Below are positions 25,194 to 33,034 of a DNA stretch of 33,034 bases, in pieces. Below the pieces are notes generated by a model. That model worked only from the letters and a program-made list of their open reading frames with translations, did not search any database and was not told the origin of the DNA. The stretch lies in the NCBI GenBank assembly GCA_024229695.1, contig JAAESD010000420.1, positions 1 through 33,034 of the forward strand, written 5' to 3'. The translations under genes and the position numbers were made by a program. Within the stretch, counting starts at the first letter, position 1. Every line of letters begins with the position of its first letter. Origin of the DNA: a bacterium. GTDB lineage: Bacteria > Krumholzibacteriota > Krumholzibacteriia > LZORAL124-64-63.

Positions 25194-26036
25194 GTGAAGA
25201 AAATAGCTTTTATTCTAATTTTACTGCTTCCAACTTTAGCATCTGCACAACATTTATTATCAGAACCGGTGCCTTGGCAATTTAGTGAAATTGGACAAGG
25301 GTATCAGCTATCAATTGATAGTTCCGATGACACTCATTCTGAGTGGCAAACAGTCCGTTTTGGTCTAACCGGGTTAAGAAGTATTTCAGAGACTTCAAGA
25401 CTGTTTTTTGGTCTGCATCATATCTCTTTTTCCGATGGCGGAAACAGTGTACTGGATCGTTGGCCAGATCTACTTGGTGAAGATGCCAGTTTCCCGGGTG
25501 AATCAAGAACTACCGGGTGGAGCAGACCATATTTTGGTCTAATCTCCGATAATAATTTGCCCCTGCTTGGCGATTCAAAACTTTGTGTGAAAATGGGAAC
25601 TCCTTTTTCTTCTGCCAGCCTGTATCCATTTTCTTCACGTAGCATTTCAGCAGGTTTTTATCTGTACAAAAAGTGGTCGGTAATTTCTGCAGTGGAAGCA
25701 GTAACAGCTGCAGGTCATGAGATGGTTTTTGACGCTGTTGGCGATGAACTGTTTGAAGACGCCTATCCATCAACTAACAGTGCATCACTTAATGTGGTTT
25801 TACCTGGATTGGGAGTTGGCCTCGGTTGGCGTGGTGTATTTGCTGATGGAACTCAATCATCGATTGCTCAATTGGGTTACAATATGCAAATTGGTGAGAC
25901 AGGTTCAGTTAGTCTTTCAGTTGAGAGGGAACTTGCTGATGAGTCAGTACGTTTATTTGGAACCCGCATCAAGCTGGCACTCACATTATTTGCGCCAGAA
26001 CAAAAAGACCAAGAGGAAGAGTTAGATGAGGACTAA
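25194..26036 (+). CDS. exported protein, possible outer-membrane beta-barrel
   Basis: A 280-residue protein starting at GTG two bases after the previous stop. A clear signal peptide (MKKIAFILILLLPTLASAQ) covers residues 1-19. The rest has alternating, aromatic-ended strands with glycine-rich turns (FGLTGLRSISETSRLFFGLHHISFSDGG, in short pieces), typical of a small outer-membrane barrel or beta-sandwich. The C-terminus ends in an acidic tail (EEELDED) instead of a barrel-terminal aromatic residue. I recognise no family. It is coupled to the next exported gene by an 11-base overlap. Confidence 0.75.
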   Translation: MKKIAFILILLLPTLASAQHLLSEPVPWQFSEIGQGYQLSIDSSDDTHSEWQTVRFGLTGLRSISETSRLFFGLHHISFSDGGNSVLDRWPDLLGEDASFPGESRTTGWSRPYFGLISDNNLPLLGDSKLCVKMGTPFSSASLYPFSSRSISAGFYLYKKWSVISAVEAVTAAGHEMVFDAVGDELFEDAYPSTNSASLNVVLPGLGVGLGWRGVFADGTQSSIAQLGYNMQIGETGSVSLSVERELADESVRLFGTRIKLALTLFAPEQKDQEEELDED

Positions 26037-26772
26037 ATTACTTGTTATTTTGTTGCTGATTTGCGCAATCTCAACAAACGCAGCTGTATTTGAGGGTATC
26101 AACATTACTGCTGGTGACACTTTGCAACTGCATCGATCTGGACTGCAAGGGTTGGCCTGGCTGGATAGTAATCGAGTTGCAGCACTATATGTGACACCGG
26201 ACTCGTTGCCTGAATTACCTCCACTCAATGTCGAGCTGGTAATGACAGACAGTGCAGCAGATACGATATCGGTTACGGACTACACGGGAATATTGAATCG
26301 CGGATTAATTTACGATGGGGAGTTTTACTGGAGTTTCGGTAATACAGCTCCTGGAAAATCTTCTCTCTACAAAATAGATGCCGATACTTTAAATGTTGAA
26401 GATTCATTTAAACTTTTAGGACATTACCCGGCTGGCATAGTCTGGGATGGCGATTATATCTGGTTGACAGACAGGGACAGAGGCAGAGCTGACAGGTTCA
26501 GTCCAGATCCCATGACTGAAAAAATTGTTCGAACAGTTCTGACTCCAGGATTTTCTCCCTATGGTATCTCAGGTGGGGAGAAATATTTCTGGGTAACGGA
26601 TGTAAGTACAGGCAGGATGTACAGGCTTTCTCATGGTGGAAAGTGGAATGGTACTGTTACCAGAGAATCGTTCTGGCACAGAGGAGAAGAGATTGGTTTG
26701 TCCCATGACGGAGAGAATCTCTGGATGTGGGCACCTGGAGACAGCATAGCGGTGCAAGTGCTGTTCGATTGA
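26026..26772 (+). CDS. exported beta-propeller-like protein
   Basis: A 248-residue protein overlapping the previous gene by 11 bases, with GAGG sequence inside that gene as ribosome site. The signal peptide is about residues 1-19. The mature protein has repeated short blades ending in YDGEFYWSFG, WDGDYIWLTDRDRG, GGEKYFWVTDVSTG and HDGENLWMWAPG. These four copies of a G-x-x-x-W/F-x-D-like motif resemble the propeller repeats of glutaminyl-cyclase-like or NHL-type proteins. No catalytic residues can be assigned. The stop codon overlaps the -35 box of the Fur-regulated promoter. Confidence 0.78.
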   Translation: MRTKLLVILLLICAISTNAAVFEGINITAGDTLQLHRSGLQGLAWLDSNRVAALYVTPDSLPELPPLNVELVMTDSAADTISVTDYTGILNRGLIYDGEFYWSFGNTAPGKSSLYKIDADTLNVEDSFKLLGHYPAGIVWDGDYIWLTDRDRGRADRFSPDPMTEKIVRTVLTPGFSPYGISGGEKYFWVTDVSTGRMYRLSHGGKWNGTVTRESFWHRGEEIGLSHDGENLWMWAPGDSIAVQVLFD

Positions 26773-26797
26773 CATTGATAATGATAATGATTATTAT
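26769..26797 (+). promoter_or_regulatory. sigma70 promoter with embedded Fur box
   Basis: A perfect TTGACA, 17 bases, then TATTAT. A Fur box (26777-26795) fills the spacer and part of the -10. It reads GATAATGATAATGATTATT and matches 17 of 19 positions of the classical GATAATGATAATCATTATC. Iron-loaded Fur would block RNA polymerase here, so fur, feoB and the DtxR-type gene should be expressed under iron limitation and fur should regulate itself. Confidence 0.85.
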
Positions 26798-26799
26798 TT

Positions 26800-26836
26800 A
26801 GCGAGATTAAGGCAATGCTTGGTCTCGCTTTTTTTT
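26800..26836 (+). terminator. rho-independent terminator overlapping the fur transcription start
   Basis: The stem AGCGAGA/TCTCGCT, with an inner AAG/CTT, is followed by eight Ts. It ends transcription of the exported-protein operon. The predicted start of the Fur promoter (about 26804) lies inside the left arm, so transcripts begun there lose most of the stem. Confidence 0.8.
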
Positions 26837-26880
26837 GCCAAATCCAAAACTCACTATGCATTTAATAAGGGGAACATACG

Positions 26881-27378
26881 ATGTCCAAAAAATTGGGTAA
26901 ACTTTCCGAGATATCAGAAGGAAAAATCCGCAAATTCCATGAATATACAAGACAGCAAGGTTTGAAAACCACCAAACAGCGAGGAACAATCCTCGATGTG
27001 TTCTTCCGTATGAAGGGGCATATCTCTGTTGAGGAATTGTATGATGTGGTGAAAACTGTTAATCCAAGAATCGGTTATGCAACTGTTTATCGAACATTAC
27101 ATCTGCTGGTTGACAGTGGACAGATTGAAGAGCGTAGATTTGGTGATGGTATGTCTCGCTATGAAGGACACTCTGAAGTTGAGAGGCATGGCCACATGAT
27201 TTGTGAAGAGTGTGGGCAAATTCTGGAGTTTTTCAATGAGGAACTAGAGGCCCTGCAAATTAAACTTGCAAGTGAGTTACAGTTTAACATTCACTACCAT
27301 CGACATGAACTATTTGGTAGTTGTATGGACAAGGTTGCATGTGCCAAGCGTCGCAAGAAAAACCCAAAACTGAAGTAA
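26881..27378 (+). CDS. fur: Fur family ferric uptake regulator
   Basis: A 165-residue metal-dependent repressor. The winged helix includes TKQRGTILDVFF and the recognition segment GYATVYRTLHLLVDSGQI (about 64-81). The structural zinc site is formed by CEECG and a distal C-x5-C (CMDKVAC). The regulatory site residues are in EVERHGHMIC and the C-terminal H-Y-H-R-H cluster. AAGGGGA lies nine bases before the ATG. A Fur box sits in its own promoter and feoB follows, so it is most likely an iron-sensing Fur and not Zur or PerR. It has a slightly extended, basic N- and C-terminus. Confidence 0.93.
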   Translation: MSKKLGKLSEISEGKIRKFHEYTRQQGLKTTKQRGTILDVFFRMKGHISVEELYDVVKTVNPRIGYATVYRTLHLLVDSGQIEERRFGDGMSRYEGHSEVERHGHMICEECGQILEFFNEELEALQIKLASELQFNIHYHRHELFGSCMDKVACAKRRKKNPKLK

Positions 27379-27383
27379 AATAG

Positions 27384-29318
27384 ATGCAAAACGATACATT
27401 ATTACTTGTAGGTAATCCAAATGTTGGCAAAAGCGCCTTGTTTGGAAAGTTGACAGGCAAGTATGTCACAGTTTCAAACTATCCAGGCACTACTGTTGAC
27501 ATAAGCCACGGTAAATACAAGAACGGTGACATTGAATACGATGTTATTGACTCACCTGGGATCTACTCATTACTGCCTCAAAGTGAAGATGAAATTGTTA
27601 CACGGGATCTTATTCTTGAACATCCCGATGTAAAAGTTGTGCTGGTCCTGGATGCCAGGAACCTTCATAGAGGCCTTGTGATCGCTCATCAGTTGAATGA
27701 GATGAAAGTTCCGTTCTGTATCGCTTTGAATATGATGGATGAGGCAGTTGCTCAGAAATATCATATCGATATTGAAGCTCTTGCTGCTGAATTAGGTGTG
27801 CCAGTTGTGGCAACTGTTGCAACAATTGGCAGCGGAATTAAAGAGTTACACAGTGCAATTACAAATTCTGCAGTTGGTGAGTGTCAGGGTGAGTGTCCTG
27901 TAGATATTGAAACTTCTGCTGCAAAGATTGTCGAGCTGCTGGGTGATACAGGTTTTAGCAAGCATATCACACGGTTTTTGGCTATCGGATATATGGTTGA
28001 GCCGGGAAGTTTACCTGAGTCTTTGAAGCCTAAGGATCTTTCTGGGATTGCAACTGTTGCCGAGGATATGCGTCGGCAGTATTCAGTCTCAATATCGTCA
28101 ACTATGTCTAAGTGTCGGCAAAAACATGTTTCGAAACTGTTGAATCGTATTGATTATAGTGCTGGAAATAAGACCGGCGATTTTGCAGTCACTCTTGGCC
28201 GACTCTCAATGCATCCAGTATATGGTGGATTTATCGCTCTGGCAGTTCTCTGGCTAGTTTACCAGTTTGTTGGTGTGTTTGGCGCTGGCATGCTTGTAGA
28301 TTTTATGGAGAGTACGCTGTTTGAAGGATTTCTGAATCCATTGGCAACGAAAGCAGCAGACCTTATTCCGTTACCGGCAGTCAGAGATTTTCTGGTTGGC
28401 GATTATGGTATCGTGACTATGGCACTGACTTATAGCCTGGCAATTATTTTGCCTGTTGTCGGGACCTTCTTTATTGCTTTCGGTATTTTGGAAGACTCCG
28501 GTTACATGCCAAGGCTGGCAGTAATGGCCAATAAGGTTTTCCGAAAAATGGGATTGCATGGTAAAGCTGTTTTACCAATGATTCTGGGACTTGGTTGCGA
28601 TACAATGGCAACTCTTACTGCCAGAATTATGGATACAAAAAAAGAACGTATTCTAGTTACACTGTTACTTGCTTTGGGTGTTCCATGTTCAGCTCAACTT
28701 GCAGTTATTTTTGGAATGCTTGGTTCGATATCTGCACTTGGTCTGATTATCTGGATTGGTGTTGTTTCTCTGGTAATGTTTATAACCGGCTCAATTGCTT
28801 CCAAGATACTTCCAGGCGAGAACAGTGATTTTATTCTGGAGCTGCCACCAATACGTAAACCTGGAATTATGAATATCATCGCAAAAACCGGAAGCAGGGT
28901 TGAGTGGTATCTCAAAGAAGCTGTTCCGCTTTTCATTTTGGGAACAGTTATTCTTTTTGCTCTGGACAGATCAGGTGTGTTGGTTGTGATTCGCGATTTT
29001 GCTGCACCGGTTGTTCAGGTTTTCCTTGGTCTTCCGGAACAGGCAACTGATGCATTCTTGGTTGGCTTCTTACGACGTGACTACGGTGCCGCCGGTCTAC
29101 TTGATTTACAGCAACAGGGATTACTGGATGGAACACAGGTTGTTGTTAGTCTGATTATTATTACACTGTTCGTGCCTTGTATCGCTAATTTCTTTGTAAT
29201 GATTAAAGAGCGTGGGCTGTTAATTTCTGTTGTAATGTCGATTTTCATTGTGATAATGGCAGTTACAGTAGGTGGACTGATGAACTTTGTGCTTACTTCC
29301 TTAAGTGTGGTGTTATGA
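27384..29318 (+). CDS. feoB: ferrous iron transporter B
   Basis: A 644-residue inner-membrane Fe(II) transporter with an N-terminal GTPase. G1 is GNPNVGKS (residues 10-17), G2 YPGTT, G3 DSPG and G4 NMMD. About eight transmembrane helices begin near residue 275. The gate region shows GLGCDTMATLTARIMDTKKER and VPCSAQLAVIFGM, corresponding to the conserved Gly-Cys and Cys-Ser-Ala motifs of FeoB. At 644 residues it is shorter than typical 700-770-residue FeoB. The five-base gap after fur suggests translational coupling; the gene overlaps the next by four bases. Confidence 0.95.
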   Translation: MQNDTLLLVGNPNVGKSALFGKLTGKYVTVSNYPGTTVDISHGKYKNGDIEYDVIDSPGIYSLLPQSEDEIVTRDLILEHPDVKVVLVLDARNLHRGLVIAHQLNEMKVPFCIALNMMDEAVAQKYHIDIEALAAELGVPVVATVATIGSGIKELHSAITNSAVGECQGECPVDIETSAAKIVELLGDTGFSKHITRFLAIGYMVEPGSLPESLKPKDLSGIATVAEDMRRQYSVSISSTMSKCRQKHVSKLLNRIDYSAGNKTGDFAVTLGRLSMHPVYGGFIALAVLWLVYQFVGVFGAGMLVDFMESTLFEGFLNPLATKAADLIPLPAVRDFLVGDYGIVTMALTYSLAIILPVVGTFFIAFGILEDSGYMPRLAVMANKVFRKMGLHGKAVLPMILGLGCDTMATLTARIMDTKKERILVTLLLALGVPCSAQLAVIFGMLGSISALGLIIWIGVVSLVMFITGSIASKILPGENSDFILELPPIRKPGIMNIIAKTGSRVEWYLKEAVPLFILGTVILFALDRSGVLVVIRDFAAPVVQVFLGLPEQATDAFLVGFLRRDYGAAGLLDLQQQGLLDGTQVVVSLIIITLFVPCIANFFVMIKERGLLISVVMSIFIVIMAVTVGGLMNFVLTSLSVVL

Positions 29319-29980
29319 TGGATAGAAGTCGTAGAGATGCTATAGAAGATTTACTTCGCAGAATTTGGGTTGAGAAAGAATCAGGCAATTCATTCAGTTG
29401 TGGTGAGAGCCCGGCTTCAGGAAACTTCTCAGACGACGAGCTGATAGAAGAACTGAAAAATAAAAACCTGGTTTCCCGAGATGGCGATGTAGAAAAGCTG
29501 ACTCCAAAGGGAGAGGAGAAGGCATCGAATATTGTCCGCCGATTACGATTGGCAGAAAGACTATACTCTGATTTATTGCAGGGTGAGGATGAAGATAGCA
29601 GTGCAAAATTTGCCTGTCGCTTTGAACATATCCTAAATGATGAAGTAACTGATTCAGTATGCACATTGCTTGGCCATCCGCCAACATGTCCACATGGGAA
29701 ACGTATTCCAAGAGGTAGCTGTTGCCAGAGGAGTGAAAAAGAACTGCACTCACTGGTCAAGCCTTTGACCGATTTTGCACCTGGAGCGAAAGCGCGAATT
29801 GTTTTCATATCACCAAGTTTTCACAATCGATTAGACCGACTGAACTCATTTGGAGTTTTACCTGGAGCTGAAATCAGTTTGCATCAAAAGAAGCCAACAT
29901 TTGTTATAAGGCTTGGAGCTACTGAAATTGCTCTGGAGAAAGAAGTGGCAGGTGAAATCTTTGCAATCGGAATTAACTAA
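29315..29980 (+). CDS. DtxR/IdeR-type iron-dependent regulator with FeoA/SH3 domain
   Basis: A 221-residue protein. Residues 1-70 form a winged helix (EDLLRRIW ... ELIEELKNKNLV ... KLTPKGEEKA). The usual helix-turn-helix is shortened and its recognition helix looks altered. Residues 71-135 are the dimerisation/metal domain, with IVRRLRLAERLYSDLL and ACRFEHILNDEV. This keeps the Cys, Glu and His of the DtxR primary metal site (ACRWEH in DtxR). A CPHGKRIPRG segment follows. Residues 145-221 are a FeoA/SH3-like domain (DFAPGAKARIVFIS...EIFAIGIN). It could act as a regulator, as a FeoA-like partner of FeoB, or as both. It overlaps the feoB stop in ATGA. Confidence 0.87.
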   Translation: MMDRSRRDAIEDLLRRIWVEKESGNSFSCGESPASGNFSDDELIEELKNKNLVSRDGDVEKLTPKGEEKASNIVRRLRLAERLYSDLLQGEDEDSSAKFACRFEHILNDEVTDSVCTLLGHPPTCPHGKRIPRGSCCQRSEKELHSLVKPLTDFAPGAKARIVFISPSFHNRLDRLNSFGVLPGAEISLHQKKPTFVIRLGATEIALEKEVAGEIFAIGIN

Positions 29981-31055
29981 TTGGTCGCAAGTTGAAGTCG
30001 ATACTTCAGCACTGCGCCACAACATTGGTTGCTTCAGATTCTTAATTGGAGAGAAGCGATTGCTGGTCGTCGTTAAATCTGAAGGATATGGCCACGGTCT
30101 TGAATTAGCTGCAAAAACATTTATCGATGGTGGCGCAGATTTGCTTGGAGTTCATTCTTTTGTTGAAGCAGCAAGACTGCGAACTGCCGGGATTACTAAA
30201 CCGATATTAATTTTAGGGCCAGTTAATTCAGAAGAAGCTGTTCAAGCCGAATCTCTAGACATTGAAATTACTGTTGCAAGTGTTATTGCTGCAGGACAGG
30301 CCAGTGGGTCTGCAAAAGTTCACTTGAAAATTGAAACTGGTGTAAACAGGCAGGGGCTTGTTGAAAATGAGCTTGAGCAGGCTGTTCAGATAATAGGTGC
30401 AGGCAGAATTGCTGGAATTTCAAGTCACTATGCAAATATTGAAGATACTACCGATCATAGTTTTGCCAAACAACAGACAGCCAGGTTTGAAAAGGCAGTA
30501 GAGCTATTAACTGAACTTGGTGCTACTGACCTGGAAACACATATGTCATGTTCTGCTGCTGCTATTTTGTGGCCTGAAGCCGAAAGACAGATTGTAAGAG
30601 TTGGAATATCCGCATACGGTATCTGGCCATCGCGTGAAACTCTGGTTACTGCCAAAGGTGAGCTTGAACTAAAGCCTGCAATGCGATGGACTTGCAAAGT
30701 CTCTCAGATTCGCAATGTCCCTGCTGGTGAAACTGTTGGCTATGGAAGAAGCTGGGCAGCTCCAATCGACAGCAGGATTGCTGTTCTGCCAATTGGCTAT
30801 GCCGATGGATATCCTCGCAGTTTGTCTGGAAGATCTCATGTCTTGATAAACGGCCAGCAAGCTCCGGTTCGCGGCAGGGTTTGCATGAACCTGATTATGG
30901 TTGATGTAACTAACATACCGGAAGCAAAAGCAGGGGATAACGCTGTTTTACTTGGCGATGGAATTACTGCAGAGAAAATGGCTGACTGGTTGAATACAAT
31001 CCCTTACGAAGTATTAACATTACCGTCGGTAGCATTACCACGGGTTGAGGTATAA
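29961..31055 (+). CDS. alr: alanine racemase
   Basis: A 364-residue PLP enzyme making D-alanine for peptidoglycan. The PLP lysine is Lys39 in VVVKSEGYGHG. The second catalytic tyrosine is in VGYGRSW, and IAVLPIGYADGYPR and GRVCMNLIMVDVT follow. The start is a TTG five bases after AGGTGA. A GTG at 29952 is also possible, while the longer ATG at 29913 would overlap the DtxR-type gene by 68 bases. Its position downstream of the iron operon has no obvious functional reason. Confidence 0.94.
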   Translation: MQSELTNWSQVEVDTSALRHNIGCFRFLIGEKRLLVVVKSEGYGHGLELAAKTFIDGGADLLGVHSFVEAARLRTAGITKPILILGPVNSEEAVQAESLDIEITVASVIAAGQASGSAKVHLKIETGVNRQGLVENELEQAVQIIGAGRIAGISSHYANIEDTTDHSFAKQQTARFEKAVELLTELGATDLETHMSCSAAAILWPEAERQIVRVGISAYGIWPSRETLVTAKGELELKPAMRWTCKVSQIRNVPAGETVGYGRSWAAPIDSRIAVLPIGYADGYPRSLSGRSHVLINGQQAPVRGRVCMNLIMVDVTNIPEAKAGDNAVLLGDGITAEKMADWLNTIPYEVLTLPSVALPRVEV

Positions 31056-31057
31056 AG

Positions 31058-31501
31058 ATGTTTAGTGGACTAAAAGATTTTTTTAATAATACGATTACTG
31101 ATGCACCAGCTGAAAACGATCAGTCTGTTGCAGTTGCAGTATGTGCTTTGCTTTTGGAAATTGCTTATGCCGATGATGAGTTCTCTGACTCTGAGAGGGA
31201 AACAATAATCGCATCGGTCAGTAATCAATTTGAATTGAACCAAAAAGACGCTGAAACTCTGTTGGAAATTGCAGAGCAGGAGCGCGATACTCAAACCGAT
31301 ATGTTCCAGTTCACAAATTTGATTTCTGAAAACTTTGATCGAACAGGCAAATTGAAAATTGTTGAAGCACTATGGCAGGTAGTTTACAGCGACGGATATC
31401 TTGAGGCTCACGAAGATGCATTGATGCATAATCTGGCTAATTTGCTGAGGCTTGACCACAAAGATCTAATTGCTCTGAAACTGCGAGTAAAAAAACAATA
31501 A
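31058..31501 (+). CDS. TerB-like protein
   Basis: A 147-residue acidic helical protein with the TerB pattern: two helical repeats, each with an acidic metal-binding-like segment. The first is LLLEIAYADDEFSDSERETI and the second ALWQVVYSDGYLEAHEDALM. TerB family proteins bind divalent metals and associate with membranes, but the role of stand-alone TerB-like proteins is mostly unknown. It starts two bases after the alr stop. The 167 bases to the next gene contain an imperfect hairpin near 31546-31576 but no T-run. Confidence 0.85.
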   Translation: MFSGLKDFFNNTITDAPAENDQSVAVAVCALLLEIAYADDEFSDSERETIIASVSNQFELNQKDAETLLEIAEQERDTQTDMFQFTNLISENFDRTGKLKIVEALWQVVYSDGYLEAHEDALMHNLANLLRLDHKDLIALKLRVKKQ

Positions 31502-31668
31502 TCATCACAAGCTGTCCCTCCAGGTACACAATCAACTGAGAATAATTCAATTGCAACCAGCGTAATGCATTGAGTAACTGTGTGTTATGACTGTTGTGCT
31601 GTTTTGGTATTCAATATGCATATCAATGGCATGAATGTGTAACAGTGGTTTTTAACAGGAGGATTGAA

Positions 31669-32790
31669 ATGAAAAAACTTACACTCAGTATTGCGATACT
31701 CGCAATAGCAATGATGTTCGCAGGCTGCGACAGCGACAGCACAACGGCTTTGAACACTACCGGCACAGATGATTACGAAAACATGAACATGAACCTGGAA
31801 TTTGGCGGACTGACCGCATCAGATGAAGATGCGGATTTTGGTATTGCCTACTTTGAGACAATCGAACTTGAAGAGGATGAAGAAGATACCGGTGATCCGC
31901 TTCAGGAAGATCCGGATGTTCTATATTATGAAGCTCAGGCTGGAGAAGATCCTGGTGATCCGGATGACCCAACGCGCCCTAGATTCACTTTCTTGAGAGT
32001 TACATTTGGACAACTTGAAAGAATGGAAGATGGGGATATCGGAAATTACACTCCTCTTGACTGGTCAGGTATGTTGTCAGTTGACAGAGGTATTGTTGTT
32101 GTCCGCAGGCTGATTCGTTTTGAACGACCTGGTGATCACCTTGTACTGCCACGACCTGATCGTCAAACCGTTGAATGGGTTTCACACACTGGGCCACACT
32201 TTGATGGGTTGCTTGTAGAAATTATTGAACCACCAATAGATCCAACTCTTGGACCACTTGAACCCAATGTACTTCATTTTGAAACAGCATCCTATAGTAC
32301 CGAGCTGAATCTTGAAGATATTGCTGGAATGAATGAAACATTTGTATTGGAGAATGAGCTTGGCTCAATCAACTTCATGGGATTCCGACTTGGTGATCTT
32401 GAGTTATGCCCAAAAGGATTCCTGTCCGGATTATGGAGAGTATCTGAAGAAGGCGATGGCGGAGTATTTATGGGTAGATGGCATGGGCTCTTTGGCAGAC
32501 TTCAGGGTCTGGTAAGAGGCCGCTATGGAATCAACGATGCAGGCGAAAGAGTTTTCCATGGCAAATACATTTCACGCACAGGTCAATTCCGTGGCTTTGT
32601 TCACGGAGAGTGGGAGCCAGGTGAAAATGGAAATCGCGGTCGTTTCCTGGGACGCTTCTTTGACAGAGACAGCCAGCCAGAAGGAGTACTTGGTGGCCGA
32701 TACGCTCATGCGCCAAACCGACCAGGTGGATTCTTTGCAGGTCGATGGGCAACATTTTGTGACGACAATGCAGCAGGATCCATTGAATAG
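31669..32790 (+). CDS. lipoprotein with glycine-aromatic repeats
   Basis: A 373-residue protein. The start is fixed by AGGAGG six bases before the ATG; the frame is open further upstream but without an RBS. The lipobox AGC gives a lipidated Cys19 (MMFAGC). A very acidic stretch follows (about residues 35-105). The C-terminal 125 residues hold eight copies of a G/R-F/V/L-x-G-x-W/Y/F unit (GFLSGLW, GVFMGRW, GLVRGRY, RVFHGKY, GFVHGEW, GRFLGRF, GVLGGRY, GFFAGRW), spaced 10-20 residues apart, like MORN-type hairpin repeats. The function is unknown. It is likely exposed at the cell surface or in the periplasm. Confidence 0.85.
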   Translation: MKKLTLSIAILAIAMMFAGCDSDSTTALNTTGTDDYENMNMNLEFGGLTASDEDADFGIAYFETIELEEDEEDTGDPLQEDPDVLYYEAQAGEDPGDPDDPTRPRFTFLRVTFGQLERMEDGDIGNYTPLDWSGMLSVDRGIVVVRRLIRFERPGDHLVLPRPDRQTVEWVSHTGPHFDGLLVEIIEPPIDPTLGPLEPNVLHFETASYSTELNLEDIAGMNETFVLENELGSINFMGFRLGDLELCPKGFLSGLWRVSEEGDGGVFMGRWHGLFGRLQGLVRGRYGINDAGERVFHGKYISRTGQFRGFVHGEWEPGENGNRGRFLGRFFDRDSQPEGVLGGRYAHAPNRPGGFFAGRWATFCDDNAAGSIE

Positions 32791-32813
32791 ATTGTAAACA
32801 AACGAGTTACATC

Positions 32814-32849
32814 AATAACGACCCTGTTTCGGCAGGGTCGTTATTTTTC
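32814..32849 (+). terminator. rho-independent terminator after the lipoprotein gene
   Basis: A perfect 13-bp stem (AATAACGACCCTG with CAGGGTCGTTATT) has a TTTCGG loop and is followed by TTTC. It begins 23 bases after the stop. Confidence 0.93.
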
Positions 32850-32858
32850 TTTCAACTA

Positions 32859-32887
32859 TTGAATAGTATTATTAAATATTATACAAT
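32859..32887 (+). promoter_or_regulatory. candidate sigma70-type promoter of the last gene
   Basis: TTGAAT, 17 bases, TACAAT. A second, isolated TATAAT at 32914-32919 is closer to the gene but has no good -35 box. Either could be used. Confidence 0.4.
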
Positions 32888-32947
32888 CACGCATCCCGCC
32901 ATTAGTAAAGCTCTATAATACTCATTTCCTCTAAGAAGGAGTTGCAA

Positions 32948-33034
32948 ATGCAACAGAAGCCCTTTGCAGCATTGTTGCTGTCACTACTGATCTGTTTATC
33001 TGGAGTTGCCTCGGCAGCCTGGGTTTCACAAGAC
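32948..33034 (+). CDS. start of an exported protein, cut by the window end
   Basis: The first 29 codons are visible. The ATG is six bases after AAGGAG. The residues form a signal peptide (QQKPFAALLLSLLICLSGVA, cleavage after SA-A) followed by WVSQD. It has its own promoter region after a strong terminator. The family cannot be told. Confidence 0.75.
   Translation, partial: MQQKPFAALLLSLLICLSGVASAAWVSQD

Noticed and set aside
29293-29808. A 171-codon minus-strand frame opposite the DtxR-type gene
   Set aside because: Serine/phenylalanine-rich shadow; the + strand protein has conserved metal ligands.

Overview
The window reads as a chromosomal segment of a Gram-negative, LPS-bearing bacterium with moderate, slightly AT-leaning composition. 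LptD, outer-membrane-type lipoproteins and exported proteins point to a diderm. A PorY/PorX-like kinase and PglZ-type response regulator pair, plus an M16 peptidase pair, suggest the Fibrobacteres-Chlorobi-Bacteroidetes (FCB) neighbourhood or one of its candidate phyla. No rRNA or protein marker here fixes the phylum. Nearly all genes are intact housekeeping or envelope genes on the + strand. I see no tRNA, rRNA, CRISPR array, insertion sequence or phage gene.

Layout. 1-1342: the end of an ABC exporter ATPase and its permease. 1476-5159: a catalytic M16 zinc peptidase and a second M16 protein that lacks the zinc motif and carries an extra C-terminal domain, closed by a terminator. 5257-5395: a promoter followed by a long rod-like inverted repeat, a possible small RNA. 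5386-8000 (minus strand): pyrF-pyrE and a GT-C membrane glycosyltransferase. 8133-20683: a long, tightly packed + strand run of serS, porY-like kinase, porX-like regulator, tsaE, tsaB, rimI, accD, folC, a ROK glucokinase and lptD. 20776-21220: an HU gene with its own promoter and terminator.

21227-24340: a strong promoter drives an exported metallophosphatase/tetraheme cytochrome c whose reading frame is crossed by one TGA at 21480. I interpret this TGA as selenocysteine. An exported protein of unknown function and a DEDDh exonuclease, probably translated from a leaderless mRNA, follow. 24368-26772: two small zinc-ribbon-type proteins and two exported proteins. 26769-31501: a Fur-box promoter, fur, feoB, a DtxR-type regulator with a FeoA domain, alr and a TerB-like gene. 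31669-33034: a repeat-rich lipoprotein with a terminator, and the start of another exported protein.

The main result is the candidate selenoprotein at 21342-22673. The frame is open on both sides of the TGA. The TGA sits where I expect the second cysteine of a Pro-Cys-Gly-Cys motif. Two tandem hairpins follow directly, and the second has the position and loop expected of a bacterial SECIS. TGA is still used as a normal stop by at least six other genes in the window, so this is local recoding and not a changed genetic code.
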